Of a stretch of DNA of 64,000 nucleotides, positions 50,243-59,460 are shown piece by piece. The stretch's first letter is position 1; each line of letters begins with the position of its first letter. The position numbers and the translations under genes are program-made. The stretch is from CALUOB01 sp944322305. GTDB lineage: Bacteria > Actinomycetota > Coriobacteriia > Coriobacteriales > Coriobacteriaceae. The notes beneath the pieces are model-generated. The model did no database searches and had not been told where the DNA came from. It saw only the letters and a list, made by a program, of their open reading frames with translations. Location of the stretch: contig OZ007031.1 of the NCBI GenBank assembly GCA_963931605.1, forward strand, positions 434,001 through 498,000, read 5' to 3'.

Positions 50243-52336
50243 ATGGCGGATACCCGTGACTTCCTGTTTGAGATCGGCACCGAGGAGATGCCCTCGGCGC
50301 CGCTGATGAACGCGGCCAAGCAGCTTGGCGGCCTGGTGGCCCGCGGGCTTGACGAGGCCGGCCTCGCCCACGGGGTGGTGCGCGTGATCTCCTCGCCCCG
50401 CCGCCTCGCCGCCCTGGTTGCCGACGTGGCCGCGGCCACCGAGGAGATCCATGAGGTGAAGCGCGGCCCGGCGGCGCAGATCGCCTTCGACGCCGACGGC
50501 AACCCCACCAAGGCCGCCGAGGGCTTCGCGCGCAAATGCGGTGTGGCTGCCTCTGAGCTGGTGCGTCGCCAGGACGCCGACGGCCGCGAGTACGTCTTCG
50601 CCGAGCGGTACATCCCCTCCGCGCCCGCCGAGCCCATCCTCTCGGCCCTGTGCGAGAAGACCATCGCCGGCCTTGAGTGGCCCAACTACCGCAGCCAGCG
50701 CTGGGGCTCCACGCACGAGACCTTCGTGCGCCCGATCCGGTGGCTGTGCGTGCTGTTCGGCGGCGACGTCGTGCCGGTGCGCTACGCCGACGTGGTTTCC
50801 GGCAACACCACCCGCGGCCATCGCGTGCTGGGCCCCGGCGAGCACGTGGTTGCCGAGCCGGCCGCATACGAGCAGGTGCTTGAGGAGGCGGGCGTGCTCT
50901 CCGAGGAGCGCCGGCGCGCGGTTATCGCCGAGGGCATCGCGCGCGTCGAAGCCGAGCGCCCGGGCTGCCGTGTCGACACGCCCAAGAAGGTGCTCGACGA
51001 GGTGGTGAACCTCTGCGAGTGGCCGAGCGTGCTCGTGGGCACCTTCGACGAGGAGTTCCTCGCCGTCCCGCACGAGATCATCTGCGAGTCCATGCTCTCC
51101 AACCAGCGTTACTTTCCCATCTACGACGCGGACGGCAACCTCACCCGCGAGTTCGTGGTGGTCTCCAACGGCCGTCCGGAGTGCTCGGCGCGCATCGTCG
51201 ACGGCAACGAGCGCGTGGTGCGCGCCCGCCTCTACGACGCCAAGTTCTTCTACGACGAGGATCTCAAGGTGCCGCTCGAGGAGTTCCGCAGCCGTCTTGC
51301 CAAGGTTGCCTTCCAGGAGAAGCTCGGCAGCGTGCTCGAGAAGTCCGAGCGCATCGAGAAGCTCAGCCGCGCCATCGCCGAGGCCGCCGGTGTCGACGCC
51401 GCGGTCGCCGCAGACGCCGCGCGCGCCGCTCACTTTGCCAAGGCCGACCTGGTTTCCTCCGCGGTGGTTGAGTTCACCAGCCAGCAGGGCGTGATGGGCG
51501 GGTACTACGCGGCTGCGGCGGGTGAGAACCCCGAGGTCGCCGCCGCTATCCGCGACCACTACCGCCCGCGCTTCGCCGGCGACGAGCTGCCGAGCGGGCA
51601 GGCCGGCTGCATCGTGGCGGTGGCCGACAAGCTCGACACCATTGCCGGCATGTTTGCCATCGGCGAGCCGCCGACCGGCTCCAAGGACCCCTTTGCGTTG
51701 CGCCGCAGCGCCATCGGCGTGCTGAACATCCTGCGCCAGCGCCTGGGTTGCGGCTACGAGGAACTCGTGGCGCCTGCGCTTGCGGCGTACGCCGAGCAGG
51801 GCATCGCCTTTGACGCCGGGGCCGTGTGCGACGCGGTGTGCGCCTTCGTGAAGGGCCGCATGGGGCAGATGGCCCGCGACGAGAAGATCCCGGCCGACGT
51901 GGTCGCAGCGGTCTCCGCCGGCAGCGTGTCGGCGCCCGCCGACTACTTCGCGCTCGCCCACGCCCTGGACGACGCGCGCAAGGGCGACCCGGAGACCTTC
52001 GAGAACCTCGCTACCGCCTACGCCCGCGCGAGCCACCTCGCCGACGCGTCGCTTGGCTGCGAGGTGGACGAGGCCCTTATGGGCGAGGCCGAGCGCGACC
52101 TGCTCATGGCGACGGACGCCGCGCGCGACGTCGTTGCGCTGGCGCTCGCCAAGAAGGACTTCGCTGCGGTGATCGCCTCGCTCGCCGCCCTGCGCGAGCC
52201 CGTTGACCGCTTCTTCGACGACGTGATGGTCATGGACGAGGACCAGGCCTTGCGCGAGAACCGCCTGCGCCTGCTCAACCGCTTCGAGAGCGTCTTCACA
52301 GGGATCGCCAACATGGGGGCGCTCGCAAAGAAATAG
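50243..52336 (+). CDS. glyS: Glycyl-tRNA synthetase beta subunit
   Basis: A 697-residue subunit that binds tRNA-Gly. DFLFEIGTEEMPSAPL at the N-terminus, RWLCVLFGG, the HD-like region with MLSNQRYFPIYD and the C-terminal anticodon-binding region (ENRLRLLNRFESVF) are recognisable. It starts one base after glyQ; both are required for the heterotetramer. Confidence 0.96.
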   Translation: MADTRDFLFEIGTEEMPSAPLMNAAKQLGGLVARGLDEAGLAHGVVRVISSPRRLAALVADVAAATEEIHEVKRGPAAQIAFDADGNPTKAAEGFARKCGVAASELVRRQDADGREYVFAERYIPSAPAEPILSALCEKTIAGLEWPNYRSQRWGSTHETFVRPIRWLCVLFGGDVVPVRYADVVSGNTTRGHRVLGPGEHVVAEPAAYEQVLEEAGVLSEERRRAVIAEGIARVEAERPGCRVDTPKKVLDEVVNLCEWPSVLVGTFDEEFLAVPHEIICESMLSNQRYFPIYDADGNLTREFVVVSNGRPECSARIVDGNERVVRARLYDAKFFYDEDLKVPLEEFRSRLAKVAFQEKLGSVLEKSERIEKLSRAIAEAAGVDAAVAADAARAAHFAKADLVSSAVVEFTSQQGVMGGYYAAAAGENPEVAAAIRDHYRPRFAGDELPSGQAGCIVAVADKLDTIAGMFAIGEPPTGSKDPFALRRSAIGVLNILRQRLGCGYEELVAPALAAYAEQGIAFDAGAVCDAVCAFVKGRMGQMARDEKIPADVVAAVSAGSVSAPADYFALAHALDDARKGDPETFENLATAYARASHLADASLGCEVDEALMGEAERDLLMATDAARDVVALALAKKDFAAVIASLAALREPVDRFFDDVMVMDEDQALRENRLRLLNRFESVFTGIANMGALAKK

Positions 52337-52347
52337 GCTCCCTTTTC

Positions 52348-52420
52348 GGCGGGGCGGGGCGATGTGAACCTGGGTTTTTGCCCGATATCAAAATCCAGAA
52401 CCACGTCGCCCCGCCCCGCC
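52348..52420 (-). repeat. R2 hairpin with GATATCGGGC loop, copy C
   Basis: A 19-bp GC-rich outer stem (52348-52366 with 52402-52420, one T-G pair). On the minus strand the inner stem TGGATTTT surrounds the loop GATATCGGGC (52380-52389). Orientation is opposite to copies A and B. It lies between glyS and rplS. Confidence 0.8.
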
Positions 52421-52481
52421 CGCAGCCAGACCCCCTCATTGTGTAGGTTGTATTGAGCTGGTGTTTTGCCTGCGGTTCGTG

Positions 52482-52487
52482 TATAGT
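52482..52487 (+). promoter_or_regulatory. Putative -10 box for rplS
   Basis: TATAGT 80 bases before rplS. TTGAGC at 52453-52458 is too far (23 bases) to be a standard -35 box. The R2 hairpin upstream makes a separate rplS promoter reasonable. Confidence 0.4.
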
Positions 52488-52566
52488 ATGTGCTCGTGTG
52501 TCAACGCCTATGTGCCTTTTCGCGGGAGCGAGGGCACCTCTAGAGCAGAGAGTAAAGGAAAGAGAC

Positions 52567-52914
52567 ATGGACTACATCCGCGCTATCGAGCGTCAGCAGA
52601 TCCGCGAGGACCTGCCCCAGATCCTGGTGGGCGACAACGTCAAGGTGCACTACCGCATCAAGGAAGGCGACCGCGAGCGTATCCAGGTCTTCCAGGGCGA
52701 CATCATCCGCATCGCCGGTGCCGGTGCCCGCGAGACCTTCACCGTTCGCAAGATCTCCTTCGGCGTTGGCGTCGAGCGCACCTTCCCGGTGCACAGCCCC
52801 AAGATCGCCAAGCTCGAGGTCGTGCGTCACGGCCGCGTGCGCCGCGCCAAGCTCTACTACCTGCGCGATCGCGTGGGCAAGGCTGCGCGCATCCCGGAGA
52901 AGCGCATGCACTAA
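52567..52914 (+). CDS. rplS: 50S ribosomal protein L19
   Basis: A 115-residue L19 at the subunit interface. VGDNVKVHYRIKEGDRERIQVFQGDII and GVGVERTFPVHSPKIAKLEVVRHGRVRRAKLYYLRDRVGKAARI are the family core. ATG 52567 follows AAAGGAAAGAGAC. It has been separated from trmD by lepB-glyQ-glyS. Confidence 0.97.
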   Translation: MDYIRAIERQQIREDLPQILVGDNVKVHYRIKEGDRERIQVFQGDIIRIAGAGARETFTVRKISFGVGVERTFPVHSPKIAKLEVVRHGRVRRAKLYYLRDRVGKAARIPEKRMH

Positions 52915-52938
52915 GCGTCAGAGCGCCTTTGCTCGCAA

Positions 52939-52975
52939 AGCGCGTCGGCTCCCATCGGGGTCGGCGCGCTTTTTT
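52939..52975 (+). terminator. Terminator after rplS
   Basis: AGCGCG (52939-52944) with CGCGCT (52965-52970) closes a GC-rich hairpin followed by TTTTT. Confidence 0.75.
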
Positions 52976-53059
52976 GTGTGCTACAGTTCTGAGCGGTCGG
53001 GTTGCGCCGAGCTGGGTGCGGACCCGCCGAATCGCGGTACCGGAGAAGGGGGTCCTGCC

Positions 53060-53848
53060 ATGGCCAACATGACGAGCTCGAGGTCGGCGGCGCAGGTGGC
53101 CGCCGAGCTGGGGTCGGCGCCTGCAGAGGAGGTCGAGGAGCTGCTCGAGCGCTTCGCCGACGATCCGCGCCAGCAGGTGCGCAAAGCCTGCGAGCGCGCG
53201 CGGCGCCGCCTTGAGCGCGAGCGCACCGAGCGCAGCCGTGTGGAGGAGATGTACGCGCGCATGGCAGAGCTCGGCGGCAGCGGCGTGGTGGTCGGCGTTG
53301 ACGAGGTGGGTCGCGGCTCGGTGGCGGGCCCGCTTACCGTGTGCGCCGTGTGCCTGCCTGCGGAGCCCCTTGTTTGGGGTCTCAACGACTCCAAGAAGCT
53401 CTCGCCGGCGCGCCGGGAGACCTTGGCCGCCCGCATCTCAGACGTTGCCCGCGCCGTCGGGATCGCCCACATCCCTGCGCCCGAGATCGACCAAAAGGGC
53501 ATGGCCGCCGCCCTTCGCGTGGCGGTTGCGCGCGCGGTTGCCGACACCGGGCTCGACCCTGACTGCGTGCTCATGGACGGCAACCCCTTGCACGCCCATC
53601 CGCGCGAGAAGAACGTGGTGCACGGCGACGCGCTCGTTGCCTGCATCGCTGCGGCCTCCATCGTCGCCAAGGTGACCCGAGACGAGCTGATGGTCGCCCT
53701 GGGCGAGGAGTACCCCGCGTGGCCGCTTGCCGAGAGCAAGGGCTACGCCTCGCCCGAGCATATCGCCGCCATCCAGGCGCATGGGCTCTCCCCGGTTCAC
53801 CGCGTAAGCTTCTGTGGGAATTTTCTGAAGCAAGACGCCCTGTTCTAG
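53060..53848 (+). CDS. rnhB: Ribonuclease HII
   Basis: A 262-residue RNase HII that cuts RNA in RNA-DNA hybrids and single ribonucleotides. Acidic residues are in GVDEVGRGSVAGP (near residue 77), in LMDGNPLHA and in KNVVHGDALVACIAAASIVAKVTRD. An N-terminal helical extension of about 70 residues (EEVEELLERFADDPRQQVRKACERARRRLERER) precedes the core. ATG 53060 has GAGAAGGGGG upstream; the longer frame runs back through rplS. The rplS-rnhB order matches Bacillus-type operons. Confidence 0.94.
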   Translation: MANMTSSRSAAQVAAELGSAPAEEVEELLERFADDPRQQVRKACERARRRLERERTERSRVEEMYARMAELGGSGVVVGVDEVGRGSVAGPLTVCAVCLPAEPLVWGLNDSKKLSPARRETLAARISDVARAVGIAHIPAPEIDQKGMAAALRVAVARAVADTGLDPDCVLMDGNPLHAHPREKNVVHGDALVACIAAASIVAKVTRDELMVALGEEYPAWPLAESKGYASPEHIAAIQAHGLSPVHRVSFCGNFLKQDALF

Positions 53849-54014
53849 GTAGCTCACGCGGGTTTTTGCGCACGCGCGCGCCTGTGGCCTGCGCGTGTTG
53901 GACAGCTGACAGATCCGGCTGGTTTTTCGCCAAGACCTTGCGGGCGATCGGTGGGAAAACGGTTGGACGCGTGTGGCAGGATGCTCCCAAACCTTTGAGG
54001 AGAAGGGAGCGCAC

Positions 54015-54419
54015 ATGGCTACGCAGCAACTTGCCGATGGTCCGCGCGGCCGCGAGCTGGGCGCGCTGGGTGAGGCGATCGCCCAAGCGTACCTGGAGAA
54101 GCGCGGATACGAGATCCTCGCGCGCAACTGGCGCTGCTTCGCCGGCGAGGCCGACATCGTGGCGCGCCAAGACGGGGTGGTGGTTCTCGTCGAGGTGAAG
54201 ACGCGGCGCTGCTCGCCGGATCAGGGCGCGGTGTTTCCGGAGGAGGCGATGAACGCCGCGAAGCGCGAGCGCTACCGCCGTATCGCCGGCTGCTACCTCG
54301 CCGACCATCCCGAGGTTGAGCGCATACGCGTGGACGCCGTGGCGGTGCGCTGGCTCGACGGCGCCGGCGCGCGGGTGCGCCACGTGGTCGACGCGTGCGT
54401 GCGAGATGAGGCGCGGTGA
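54015..54419 (+). CDS. YraN family protein (UPF0102), putative endonuclease
   Basis: A 134-residue protein with the restriction-endonuclease-like fold. RGRELGALGEAIAQAYLEKRGYEILARNWRC, then GEADIVARQDGVVVLVEVKTRR, contains the E-D-ExK arrangement. The biological function of the family is unknown, although nuclease roles are suggested by its fold and by neighbours rnhB, comM and dprA. ATG 54015 follows AGAAGGGAG. Its stop overlaps the next gene (GTGA). Confidence 0.9.
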   Translation: MATQQLADGPRGRELGALGEAIAQAYLEKRGYEILARNWRCFAGEADIVARQDGVVVLVEVKTRRCSPDQGAVFPEEAMNAAKRERYRRIAGCYLADHPEVERIRVDAVAVRWLDGAGARVRHVVDACVRDEAR

Positions 54420-55918
54420 GCGCCGGGCGCGGCGGGTACGCGGTGCGGGCGGCATGCATCCGCGGCGTCGAGGTGGTGCCCGTCACCGTTGAGATAGACC
54501 TATCGGACGGGCTGCCCGGCATGACGATGGTGGGGATGGCGGACACCGCGGTGATGGAGGCGCGCTCGCGCATCCGCTGCGCGCTCAGGGCGGCTGGCTT
54601 TGAGATGCCGCGCCGCCACATCACCGTGAACCTTGCGCCTGGAGACGTGCGCAAGGTGGGCTCCGGGTTCGACCTGCCCATCGCGGTGGGGGTTCTTGCC
54701 GCCACCGGGCAGATTCCCGTGCGCGAGCTGGACGGCGCGCTGTTCGTGGGGGAGCTCGCGCTCGACGGGCGGGTATGCCCGGTGAAAGGCGAGGTGGCCT
54801 ACCAGCTCTACGCCCGCCGCGAGCGCCTGCGTTTGGTGGAGAGCCGCGAGGCGCACCGCGCGGTGGTCGACGGCGCCGACACCTGCGCGCTTGAGAGCAT
54901 CGCCCAGCTGAGGGCGGGGTTGTCCGAGGTGGGCGCGACGCGCCTGGAGCCGCCGCGTGGCGCCGTGCGCGCGCCGGGCGACTATCGCGACGTGATCGGC
55001 CAGGAAATGGCCAAGCGCGCCTGCGCCATCGCGGCGGCGGGATCCCACAGCCTGCTCATGGTGGGCAGCCCCGGCTCGGGAAAGTCCATGCTCGCCCAGC
55101 GCCTGCCGGGCATCCTGCCGCCGCTGGCGGGCGCACAGAAGGAGGAGGCGCTCGCCATCCACTCTATCGCCGGCGAGCCGCTGGGCGGCCTCATCGAGGG
55201 GGTGCGCCCCTTCAGATGCCCGCACCACACGGTTTCGCTCGCCGGGTTGATAGGCGGCGGACGTCCCGTGCGCCCCGGCGAGGTGAGCCTCGCGCACAAC
55301 GGCGTGCTGTTCTTAGACGAGTTGGCCGAGTTCCCGGCTAACGTCCTGCAGACGTTGCGCCAGCCCATGGAGGACGGCGTGGCGCGGGTGGTGCGCGTGG
55401 AGGGCGCGTTTGCCTTCCCGGCGCGGTTTCAGCTTGTGGCGGCGAGCAACCCCTGTCCCTGCGGCAACCTCGGAGACCCGGAGCGTCCCTGCACCTGCTC
55501 GGCCGCGCGCGTCGAGCGGTACCAAGAGAAGCTCGGCGGGCCCGTTGCCGACCGCATCGACATGGCGCTCACCATACGCAGGCCCGACCCAGAGGAGATC
55601 GTGCTTGGCGTGGAGGGGCTTACCTCGGAGGATATGCGCGCGATGGTGACGCGCTCGCGCGCCTTCGCGGCGTGGCGCGCCGCCAAGGCCGACGAGCGGA
55701 CCCGCGTTAACTGCGTGAACAAGCGCGACGACCGCCCCGTCATGCCGGCCGAGGCCGAGGAGGCGCTGCTCGCCCTGGCGCGGAGCGCCCACCTCACGGG
55801 TCGCGGCATCACGCGGCTTGCGCGCATCGCGCGCACGATAGCCGACATGGCGGAGTCCGAGCACATCTTGCCCGGACACATCCGCGAGGCGGCCGCCTAC
55901 CGCGGGAACCGGGCGTGA
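54416..55918 (+). CDS. comM: YifB/ComM family Mg-chelatase-like AAA+ ATPase
   Basis: A 500-residue ATPase. The N-terminal Lon-protease-like domain (residues 1-170, with GLPGMTMVGMADTAVMEARSRI) precedes the AAA+ domain with Walker A GSPGSGKS at 217-224 and Walker B VLFLDELAEF. The zinc-finger-like NPCPCGNLGDPERPCTC is typical. ComM of naturally competent species is a branch-migration helicase that helps integrate donor DNA. dprA follows nine bases after the stop, supporting a DNA-uptake or recombination role. Confidence 0.92.
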   Translation: MSAGRGGYAVRAACIRGVEVVPVTVEIDLSDGLPGMTMVGMADTAVMEARSRIRCALRAAGFEMPRRHITVNLAPGDVRKVGSGFDLPIAVGVLAATGQIPVRELDGALFVGELALDGRVCPVKGEVAYQLYARRERLRLVESREAHRAVVDGADTCALESIAQLRAGLSEVGATRLEPPRGAVRAPGDYRDVIGQEMAKRACAIAAAGSHSLLMVGSPGSGKSMLAQRLPGILPPLAGAQKEEALAIHSIAGEPLGGLIEGVRPFRCPHHTVSLAGLIGGGRPVRPGEVSLAHNGVLFLDELAEFPANVLQTLRQPMEDGVARVVRVEGAFAFPARFQLVAASNPCPCGNLGDPERPCTCSAARVERYQEKLGGPVADRIDMALTIRRPDPEEIVLGVEGLTSEDMRAMVTRSRAFAAWRAAKADERTRVNCVNKRDDRPVMPAEAEEALLALARSAHLTGRGITRLARIARTIADMAESEHILPGHIREAAAYRGNRA

Positions 55919-55927
55919 GGAGGGACC

Positions 55928-56872
55928 ATGCGCGTTACCTACGGAAGCTACGAGGGATGTCGGCGTTTCGAGCTCGCCCCCGGGAACCGGGCGTGGCCCT
56001 CTGCCCTCGACGAGCTGGATGACCCGCCCCGGCGCCTGTACGGCTACGGAAACCCCGAGGCGCTGTCCCTGCCGTCTATCGCCATCATCGGAGCACGGCG
56101 CGCCACCCCCTACGGGCTTGCGGTGTCCGCGCTGGCGGCGAGGATCGCTGTGGAGTCAGGCGTGGCGGTGGTGTCGGGAGGCGCCATTGGATGCGACCAG
56201 GCAGGCGGCCGGGCGACGCTCGAGGCGGGCGGCACGCACGTGGCCGTGCTGGGTTGCGGGGCGGACGTGGTGTACCCGGCGGGTGCGGCCGACATGCTGC
56301 GCTCGCTTGCCGCCGGCGCGGGCGCGGTGGTGTCCATCTCGCCTTGGGGCGCGCCGCCTGCGCGCTTCACGTTCCCCAAGCGCAACCGCGTCATCGCCGC
56401 GCTCGCGCAGGCGCTTTTCATCAGCGAGGCGGGTGCGCCGTCGGGGACTTTCTCCACAGCCGAGACCGCGCTCGCCCTCGGCCGGGAGCTCATCTGCGCC
56501 CCGGGCTCCATCCTCTCGCCGCTCTCGCGCGGCACCAACCAGCTCATCGCCGACGGCGCGACCTGCATCGTCGACGAGGCGTCGCTCGAGGTGGCGATCT
56601 CGCGCGTGTTCGGCACGCTGCGCTTCAGCCACGGTCCGGCGCCGGGGGTGCCGGGGCTTTCCGGGGCGGAGCGCCGCGTGATGTCGGCGCTCACGGCCGC
56701 GCCCGAGCGCGTGGAGGCGGTGGCGCGCCTGCTCGACGCGTCGGTTATCCGCGCGCTCGAGGTGCTGGGGAGCCTCGAGGGCGAAGGGCTCGTGTGCCGT
56801 CTTCCTGACGGGGCGTACGCGCCTACGGTGCGCGCGTTGCAAAGCGCAACGTCGTTCGGGCACAATAGGTAG
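55928..56872 (+). CDS. dprA: DNA-processing protein DprA
   Basis: A 314-residue DprA/Smf protein that loads RecA on incoming single-stranded DNA. The Rossmann-like domain has SIAIIGARRATPYG (near 50), VVSGGAIGCDQAGGRATLEAGG (where most relatives have SGLARGID), VYPAG, FPKRNRVIAAL and GSILSPLSRGTNQLIADGA. A C-terminal winged-helix-like domain follows. No comEA/EC gene is in the window, so actual competence is unproven. Confidence 0.93.
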   Translation: MRVTYGSYEGCRRFELAPGNRAWPSALDELDDPPRRLYGYGNPEALSLPSIAIIGARRATPYGLAVSALAARIAVESGVAVVSGGAIGCDQAGGRATLEAGGTHVAVLGCGADVVYPAGAADMLRSLAAGAGAVVSISPWGAPPARFTFPKRNRVIAALAQALFISEAGAPSGTFSTAETALALGRELICAPGSILSPLSRGTNQLIADGATCIVDEASLEVAISRVFGTLRFSHGPAPGVPGLSGAERRVMSALTAAPERVEAVARLLDASVIRALEVLGSLEGEGLVCRLPDGAYAPTVRALQSATSFGHNR

Positions 56873-56902
56873 GTTCAGCAAGCGATCGGGAAGCGAGGGG
56901 CT

Positions 56903-58228
56903 ATGGCCGAGAAGGTAGTGGTGGTGGGCGGCGGGCTCGCCGGTTCGGAGTGCGCGCTCGCGCTCGCGGCGCGTGGGGTACCCGTGCGCCTGGTAGAGAT
57001 GCGGCCCGAGAAGAGCTCGCCTGCGCACCATACGGGAAACCTCGCCGAGCTCGTGTGCTCGAACTCCATGAAGTCCACGCGCGAGGACTCGGCCGCCGGC
57101 CTTCTGAAGCGCGAGCTCAAGATGCTCGGCTCGGTCCTCCTCGCGTGCGCGGAGCAGGCCGCGGTACCGGCGGGCGGGGCCCTCGCCGTCGACCGCGAGA
57201 GGTTCTCGCAGCTGGTGGAGGAGCGCGTGGCGGCCGCCGACAACATCGAGGTCGTGCGCGCCGAGGCGTCCGAGATCCCCTCCGGCCGCGTGGTTATCGC
57301 CGCCGGCCCCCTGTGCTCGCCGTCCTTGGCCGAGAAGATCCACGAGCTCGTGGGCGGCGAGGCGCTGTCGTTTTTCGACGCGGCCGCGCCCATCGTCGAC
57401 GCCTCCACGATCGACCGCTCGGTGCTCTTCTGCCAGTCGCGCTACGGCGAGGCGGGGGAGGGCGACTACCTGAACGCGCCCTTCACGCGCGAGGAGTACG
57501 ACGCCTTCATCGACGCGCTCGTGGGCGCGGAGCGCGTGGTGCTCAAGGACTTCGAGCGCCGCGAGCTCTTCCAAGCCTGCCAGCCGGCCGAGGAGGTGGC
57601 GCGCACAGGGCACGACGCGCTGCGGTTCGGCGCCATGAAGCCGGTTGGCCTCACCGACCCGCGCAGCGGCAAGCGCCCCTGGGCCGCCTTGCAGCTGCGC
57701 GCCGAGAACGCCGAGCGCACGGCCTACAACCTCGTGGGCTTCCAAACCAACCTGACCTTCGGCGAGCAGCGCCGGGTGTTTCGCATGGTCCCGGGCCTGG
57801 AGAACGCCGAGTTCTTCCGCTACGGCGTCATGCACCGCAACACCTTCGTCGACAGCCCGCACGTGCTCGACCGCGCCTTCAAGGTGCCCGGCACCACGGT
57901 GCGCCTCGCCGGTCAGATCACCGGCACGGAGGGCTACGTCGAGGCGATCGCGTCAGGTCTGCTCGCCGCGCTCAACACCTACGCCGAGATCTGCGGCGCG
58001 CCTGCCGTGGAGCTTCCGCGCACCACGGCCTTCGGCGCGCTGGTCGCCTACGCCACCGACCCGGCCACCGAGGGCTACCAGCCCATGCACGTGAACTTCG
58101 GCCTCGTGCCGCCGCTCGAGGACGGCCGGCGCCGCAAGAAGCGCGAGCGCTACGCTGCCTACGCGGCCCGTGCGCAGGCCGACCTCGCCGCCTACCTCGC
58201 AACGCGCCCGGACCTGCGGATTGGGTAG
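56903..58228 (+). CDS. trmFO: tRNA (uracil54-C5)-methyltransferase, folate-dependent
   Basis: A 441-residue flavoprotein that makes T54 in tRNA using methylenetetrahydrofolate. FAD binding is by VVVVGGGLAGSECALALA (4-21). RLVEMRPEKSSPAHHTG and AELVCSNSMKS (one catalytic Cys) follow, and the second Cys is in LFQACQPAEEVARTGHDALRFG. PVGLTDPRSGKRPWAALQLRAEN is the folate region. The dprA-trmFO-xer order is the Gram-positive dprA-topA-trmFO-xer region without topA. Confidence 0.95.
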   Translation: MAEKVVVVGGGLAGSECALALAARGVPVRLVEMRPEKSSPAHHTGNLAELVCSNSMKSTREDSAAGLLKRELKMLGSVLLACAEQAAVPAGGALAVDRERFSQLVEERVAAADNIEVVRAEASEIPSGRVVIAAGPLCSPSLAEKIHELVGGEALSFFDAAAPIVDASTIDRSVLFCQSRYGEAGEGDYLNAPFTREEYDAFIDALVGAERVVLKDFERRELFQACQPAEEVARTGHDALRFGAMKPVGLTDPRSGKRPWAALQLRAENAERTAYNLVGFQTNLTFGEQRRVFRMVPGLENAEFFRYGVMHRNTFVDSPHVLDRAFKVPGTTVRLAGQITGTEGYVEAIASGLLAALNTYAEICGAPAVELPRTTAFGALVAYATDPATEGYQPMHVNFGLVPPLEDGRRRKKRERYAAYAARAQADLAAYLATRPDLRIG

Positions 58229-58232
58229 CGCC

Positions 58233-59246
58233 GTGGAGGGTGAGACGCAAAGGGAAGCCCTCGCTGCGCATGGTTCTGCCGGCGCGGCCGAGAGCGTGCG
58301 CGCGGGACGGGGCCTCACGGCCGGGCAGGACCGCTTCGAGGGCTGCATCGCCGACTTCACGGGCGCCCTGAGCGGTGTGATGGGCTACTCGCCCGAGACG
58401 GTCCGCGCCTACGCCGAGCACCTGGCGGCCTTTGCGCGCTGGGTGCGGCGCGCGGGCGCCGACCCGTTCGCGCTTGCCCCGCGCGACTTCAGGCGCTACC
58501 TCGGCGAGATGCGCGCCGCGCGCTACGCGCCCAAGACCGTGCAGGCGCACCTCTCATCCATCCGCTCCCTTTACCGCTGGATGGCGTCGGAGGGCATCAT
58601 CGAAGCCGACGCCTCCTCCACGGTGGCGAGCCCCAAGCTGCCGCGGGGCCTTCCGCGCACGCTTGCAGCAGACGAGCTCGCCCGGCTCTTCTCGGCACCG
58701 GACACCTCAACGCCCGACGGCCTGCGCGACCAAGCCATGCTCGAGGTGCTCTACGCCACCGGCGCGCGCATCTCGGAGGCGGCGGGGCTCACCTTGGCAA
58801 GCGTTGACGCGGCGCAGGGCACGGTGCGCCTGTTCGGCAAGGGATCCAAGGAGCGCATCGTGCCGGTGCACGAGACGGCCCTGCGCGCTTTGAGCGCCTA
58901 CCTCAAGCGCGGTCGTCCCGAGCTGCTCGCCCATCGGAAGCGCCGCGCCGCAGGCCCTGCCGAGACCCCGGCGCTGTTCATCTCCCGCCGCGGCGCCCCC
59001 ATGAGCGCCGACGCCCTGCGCCAGCGCTTCGGCCGCCTGGTGCGCGCAGCCGGCCTTCCCGCCGACGTGACGCCGCACGTGATGCGCCACACCTTCGCCA
59101 CCGACCTGCTCGCCGGCGGCGCCGACCTGCGCTCGGTCCAGGAGCTTCTCGGCCACAGCCAGCTCGCCACCACGCAGATCTACACCCACCTCACCCCCGA
59201 GCGCCTCAAAGACGCCCTGCACCAAGCCCATCCGCGCGGGGAATGA
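58233..59246 (+). CDS. xerC: Tyrosine recombinase, XerC/XerD type
   Basis: A 337-residue site-specific recombinase. A SAM-like N-terminal DNA-binding domain (ETVRAYAEHLAAFARWVRRAG) precedes the catalytic domain with Arg179 (GARISEAAGL), Lys203 (FGKGSKER), His282 and Arg285 (HVMRHTF), His308 (LLGHSQ) and the nucleophile Tyr317 (TTQIYTH). GTG 58233, five bases after trmFO, is the assumed start; its ribosome-binding site is weak. Chromosome dimer resolution is the likely role given the housekeeping context. Whether it acts alone or with a second Xer is not visible. Confidence 0.88.
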   Translation: MEGETQREALAAHGSAGAAESVRAGRGLTAGQDRFEGCIADFTGALSGVMGYSPETVRAYAEHLAAFARWVRRAGADPFALAPRDFRRYLGEMRAARYAPKTVQAHLSSIRSLYRWMASEGIIEADASSTVASPKLPRGLPRTLAADELARLFSAPDTSTPDGLRDQAMLEVLYATGARISEAAGLTLASVDAAQGTVRLFGKGSKERIVPVHETALRALSAYLKRGRPELLAHRKRRAAGPAETPALFISRRGAPMSADALRQRFGRLVRAAGLPADVTPHVMRHTFATDLLAGGADLRSVQELLGHSQLATTQIYTHLTPERLKDALHQAHPRGE

Positions 59247-59300
59247 GCGGCCGCGCAGCTCGCTCACGTGCAGAGGATGTGGGCGCGTTGCGTTTGGGTG

Positions 59301-59329
59301 TTGGAATCCCGGCGCCGAGCTGCTATTAT
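59301..59329 (+). promoter_or_regulatory. Promoter of rpsB-tsf
   Basis: TTGGAA, 17 bases, TATTAT preceded by TGC (extended -10). The predicted leader of about 125 bases contains a hairpin CCCTGG/CCAGGG near 59396-59410 that could take part in S2 autoregulation. Confidence 0.75.
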
Positions 59330-59460
59330 GCCTTAGGTTGCCGCCAGGCAGCCGTATCTATCACACACGCGCGGCTACTTGCTCCCCTGTGGTGCCCTGG
59401 GATCCAGGGTGGGGGTGCGGGGCTGAAACCGCGCGGAGGCCAAACCAAACGGAGGTTCAC

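Noticed and set aside
58233..59246. The tyrosine recombinase as a mobile-element integrase
   Set aside because: It sits in the conserved dprA-trmFO-xer-rpsB order and has the length and motifs of XerC/XerD; no att sites or cargo genes adjoin it.
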